Made by a program: the position numbers and the translations under genes | The notes under the pieces: generated by a model | Databases searched by the model: none | Told to the model about the DNA's origin: nothing | What the model saw: the letters and a program-made list of their open reading frames with translations, nothing else | Shown here: one piece after another, positions 60,343 to 64,000 of the stretch | Numbering within the stretch: the stretch's first letter is position 1 | Layout: each line of letters opens with the position of its first letter | Assembly (NCBI RefSeq): GCF_018139145.2 | Contig: NC_059482.1 | Coordinates: 7,121,294 to 7,185,293 of the forward strand | Origin: Gymnogyps californianus | Taxonomy: Eukaryota; Chordata; Aves; Accipitriformes; Cathartidae | DNA: 64,000 nt | Direction: 5' to 3'

Positions 60343-63300
60343 TTAAAAAGGTAACCAGAGAAGTGCATGGCACCAGTTTCCATTACCAAATCTACACTCA
60401 ACCGGAAGACAACCAATTCTGGATTGAAAAGCAAATATTTAATGCATAAATGCTACCCTGGATACCTTTTTTCCCCCTGCAGTGTAAATGTACATAGTAC
60501 ACTTCAGATTTTCTCTAGGTAGTCATGCCATTTCACAGGAAAATGTAAGGTTAATTTAACCAGGACAGAATGAAATATTGTATTTCAAAGTTACTTTAAG
60601 TGGGACACTGCTGAAGGAAGCTATTAATATCTCTTACAGTGTGCATGCTCAAGGAAACATCATGAATCAGCTCATTTCTCATAGGTATACCACACAGCTT
60701 TCAAAATGGTAGGATTTACTACTGTTCATCAGAAAGGAAAACACTCTACTTTAAGCTAGAGGCATTTTCTACTCTTTAAACATATTCACAAAAACAAACT
60801 TGACAACACTTACTGCCTTAGGTAGTAGAGAAGCACTACTGACACGGAAGGCTACCAATCAGCATGGGATGAGTTACAAAGCAAGAGAGGCTTCACCGAC
60901 TGAACATAAGCAGCACTAGAACAACAGTAATCAGTTTCAGATGAATTCAGTCAAACTGCCTTTTCTCAATTTATACATTAATGCATAGTGAAATATACAG
61001 GTTTACCTTGTTGTATCCACATTTACAATGGTATTAGCTGAGATGCTGAGATTTTATTCTTAATTGTTATACTTCTTTCTTCTTCATGTATTTTTAATCA
61101 TCTTATCTACGTTATCACTTTGAATGCTGAAAAAAATCTTTATAACATTAACCAGTCTCATTGTTGCCACCATTTCCTTTTTCCCTTTATTTCTAGTCCT
61201 ACATTTAAAAAAAATGTATCTCAGTACTGTATTTTAAATTGTCATAGAAATAACATTTAGCATTTACAGTAATTAACTCATCATTACTTCGAATAACTAC
61301 ACTAATTGGTGTGCTCTACAAACGTGCAACACTGCAGAATTAAAAATAAACATAACAAAGATATAATTTACAACTAATCTATACTTACAATTAAAGTTAG
61401 TTTCAAGATTTATTTCATTCTATTATTTTTTATTAGCTACAGCAGACAGTAAATGGGGTGTACCACGTTCTGCTTTGCAAACACCTAGATTATAAAACAT
61501 AATTACACAAATTAATTAGAAATGAGTACATACATTCATGTCTTTGTTTGTAACCATAACATGTTAAACATGACTACATTAATGAGCAGTTCCTAAAAAT
61601 TATAAGATAGTATAACCAAGTAAAATTTTAAAGCTCCCTGACCACACAAGGCATAAATGTCACCCTGGCACAAAGAGGGTCACCGCCACTTAAATTCTCC
61701 TGACGTCCTATTTTGAGGTTGCAGGCAGTATACAGGTAATTCTTCTACACAGCAGATTAGCAATTCTGTGAGAACTCTAACACCCAATGTACCACGGCAG
61801 AATACAAGTCCAGACTGAAATTTTCCCTGAACTGGGTCCTGTACTTTCTTTTCCACCTACTCTCAAGGGTTCTCTGATGTCTAAGAGTCTAAAGTCCCTT
61901 CAGTTCTGCCCACTGACTGGATACTTACCCTTTCACAAAGCTCAGTGCTTACAGGAACCTAATTATCCTAAGAATCTTTACCCTTTTTAAAAATTTGCTT
62001 CTAAATACTCTATGGGACCAAAAGTTATTAGACAAGGAAGGGCAGATACAGTGACTGAGCATGCGTTGGTTCCCTGGGAAATCAGACTGGAGATGATTCT
62101 CCAGAAAGCAAGGAAACGAACAGTCATTTGTATGTTTTCTTTTAAAATCAAACAAAAAGAGTTTTTATTCATTTGCTGAGGCCAGATCTGTACCTGCTGC
62201 ACTTGCCTAGCAGTGTCTACTATTACAATTACACTGCTACAGCATTTCAAGTATGCATAAAGCTTGCATCAGCAAGATGCATTTATTTCAGTTCCACCTT
62301 GGCAAAATAAGGGATATTAACCATAAGCTTTTTTTAGCAATTTAATTGCATCTCCATAAAGAGCGTCTACCAATACAACTAAGCTGGTTCAGATACGCCT
62401 CACCAGTCTACTATGTTGTCAAGAATCTGTAGCGTAAACCTCATCTAAGATCTCCTTTGAAGGTGCCTAACATGGTGTGTTTAGGATCTTTAAGTACAAA
62501 TAGCTCTTTGTCACCACAACCAACAAATATTCAAGGCTTAAGAGACCTAAAGATGTTTCAGTTAAAACCAAACTACAGTCAGATCACAATATGTCCCTCA
62601 CAAGAATTAGGGAATACCAAAAGACCAGAACTACTCTACAAATTACATCATATGCACCTGTATATTAGTGAGGATTTAGAGGACCTGAAAGACGCATCTA
62701 CAAAGTACAAGTCTAAGGTAAAGACATCCTGATTTATTTTCTTACTCAAAATTAAAATAACAACAGTTTTGATAAGCACACTTATGAAAATACAAAAGTA
62801 TTTAGTTACATATTTTATGCTAATTTTTCCTTTATATGCTAGGATCAGCTATTCAAGATTTATTTAGGTGGTTCAAGGCTTGTTTTGTGTGGCTCCAACA
62901 AAAACAAACTAACAAAAACTACCCTAAACATTCCTTTCAATACATTAATTCAATACTTCTATTTGATAAGCAAAGTTTATTGTTGAAGTTAATGCTGTAT
63001 CTCAGTGACCTCAAATGAAATATGGGAAACAACAAGTTTAGCACACTTTTGCTTATTTTCATATACTGAGTATGAAAGTTGCTTGTGCAAAATGATGGAC
63101 TGAGTATCTTTATTGGGACCAAATTAATAGTGGCTTAGTGCAAAAATCGGAACATTTAGATTGTGTTTTCAATGTAATTTTTCATTACAAACATCCCCTC
63201 ATCAATAGAGTACTATTAAAGGAACAAGAGTTGCTGTTTAGAAAACACAAAGAAAGCGTTTACCTGTTCACTGTAGGGGTAGCATTATATCTAAGTCACT

Positions 63301-63568
63301 CTGGTTCAGAGTTCTCACATGGCAAGTCACAAGTAAAAATCAAAATCAATTTTTAACAGGACAAATTGCATTCAGAAGTAATGCATGCTTTTCCCCCAAC
63401 GCAACTGGGAAAGCACATACGTGAAGTGCTTCCTTCCAAGACATAAAACAGAAAGGAGCAAAATAAAGATTTTTAAATAACCTTGCTTCATAATGAAAAG
63501 ATAGTTATATTTTGTGTGTACTCCCTCAACACAGCTCTAATAAATCTCAGTAACACTGTTCCAGATTT
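60343..63568. other. Non-coding AT-rich DNA
   Basis: No supported gene. Bases 61760-62120 are mildly GC-richer with no recognised content. A segment at 62461-62716 sits between an acceptor-like TCTCCTTTGAAG and a donor-like TCTAAGGTAAAG on the plus strand, but its start resembles an old AGGTGCCTAAC-type repeat and the peptide is unfamiliar. Confidence 0.55.
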
Positions 63569-63590
63569 AAAAAAAAAAAAAAAAAAAAAA
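63569..63590 (+). repeat. Poly-A tract, 22 bases
   Basis: The longest homopolymer in the window. It is followed by GAAACAAGC. No retroposon body was recognised upstream. Confidence 0.95.
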
Positions 63591-63744
63591 GAAACAAGCA
63601 CAGGAGAGTACAATCACCTTCCCATGTTTGACATTAAATAACACAAATTAGGGCAGATATTGGCAGGTATCTCAATGCTTGCAAATTAAGTGTGGACAAA
63701 TGGCTGCAGACATATAGCTAAAGCTCTGCCCCTTAAAAACAATC

Positions 63745-63835
63745 TTCATGCATACAGAAGTTTAGGATCTGATCCAAAACTCTTCAAGGCAACAGAAAAT
63801 TAGTATTTTCAGTGGGCTTTGGAAACAGACCTTTT
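63745..63835. mobile_element. Ancient amniote interspersed repeat relic
   Basis: The words TTAGGATCTGATCCAAAACTC, TTCAAGGCAACAGAAAA and TTTTCAGTGGGCTTTGGA follow an old repeat frequent in turtles, crocodiles and birds. In that repeat GGATCTGATCCAAAGCCC, then TTGAAGTCAATGGAAA, then CTTCAGTGGGCTTTGGATCA occur in this order and spacing. I cannot name the database family from memory. The last 165 bases of the window beyond it are plain AT-rich DNA. Confidence 0.6.
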
Positions 63836-64000
63836 AACGAGTAAGATAAACATACATTCTTTCGAATAGCAGCACGTTGACATACCTTAGGTTTACAGCC
63901 TCTTACTAAATTAAGCATCATACATGTTTTCAGCACAATAGTATCATGTCTGTTTACCCTAATGCCTTAACTGACTGAGTTAAATAAGCAGATAATAAAT

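Noticed and set aside
62461..62716. Plus-strand exon between TCTCCTTTGAAG and TCTAAGGTAAAG
   Set aside because: The sites are moderate, the peptide is unfamiliar, and the start resembles an old AGGTGCCTAAC-type repeat.
1..64000. Prokaryotic systems (CRISPR, phage, operons, toxin modules)
   Set aside because: There are no long tightly packed frames, ribosome-binding sites or regular spaced repeats. Composition and repeat content are those of vertebrate nuclear DNA.

Overview
This window looks like nuclear, non-coding DNA from an amniote vertebrate, most likely a bird. The clues are low GC (a hand count of eleven spread lines, 660 bases, gave 257 G+C, about 39%), strong CpG scarcity, short AC/CAA/AAAT microsatellites, scattered poly-A runs, and very old, degraded interspersed repeats rather than young ones. 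A-rich tracts that grade into A/C blocks (5140-5180, 21750-21770, 34988-35018, 37829-37880) and their T/G complements (30209-30242, 52678-52702, 56899-56920) have a texture I associate with bird genomes. A crocodilian or turtle cannot be excluded. The assignment is an inference.

I find no protein-coding gene, tRNA, rRNA, known microRNA, CRISPR or prokaryotic-style operon that I can support. Open frames are short (174 codons at most), overlap on both strands, and match no family I recognise. The best exon-like object is a 61-bp minus-strand interval at 11757-11817 with plausible splice sites on both sides. The window is best read as a long intron or a gene desert. All eleven homopolymer runs of 11 or more bases that I found are A on the plus strand and none is T, which fits minus-strand transcription through the window but does not prove it.

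Layout: 1-11 kb is plain AT-rich DNA with a perfect hairpin at 3574-3600 and a MIR-like relic near 7.4 kb. At 11-16 kb there are a palindromic TA/TG microsatellite, the candidate exon, a clear MIR-like relic at 12370-12500, a 23-bp tandem duplication and an old amniote repeat. At 20-26 kb there are more relics and two GC-richer islands (21000-21465 and 24765-25210) of unknown origin. From 27.6 to 32.2 kb lies a run of complex sequence with local CpGs and homeodomain/POU-type motifs, which I read as a cluster of candidate conserved regulatory elements. Similar candidates lie at 39420-39930, 47990-48400, 53040-53300, 55230-55420 and 57330-57600. A relic resembling the 3' end of an L3/CR1-type LINE lies at 46340-46580. 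At 51579-52195 two CTCF-like motifs in convergent orientation sit beside a small CpG cluster. The final 4 kb ends with a 22-A tract and an old amniote repeat relic.

If any part works together, it is as a distal regulatory landscape for a gene outside the window. Conservation cannot be measured from one sequence, so every regulatory call here is provisional.
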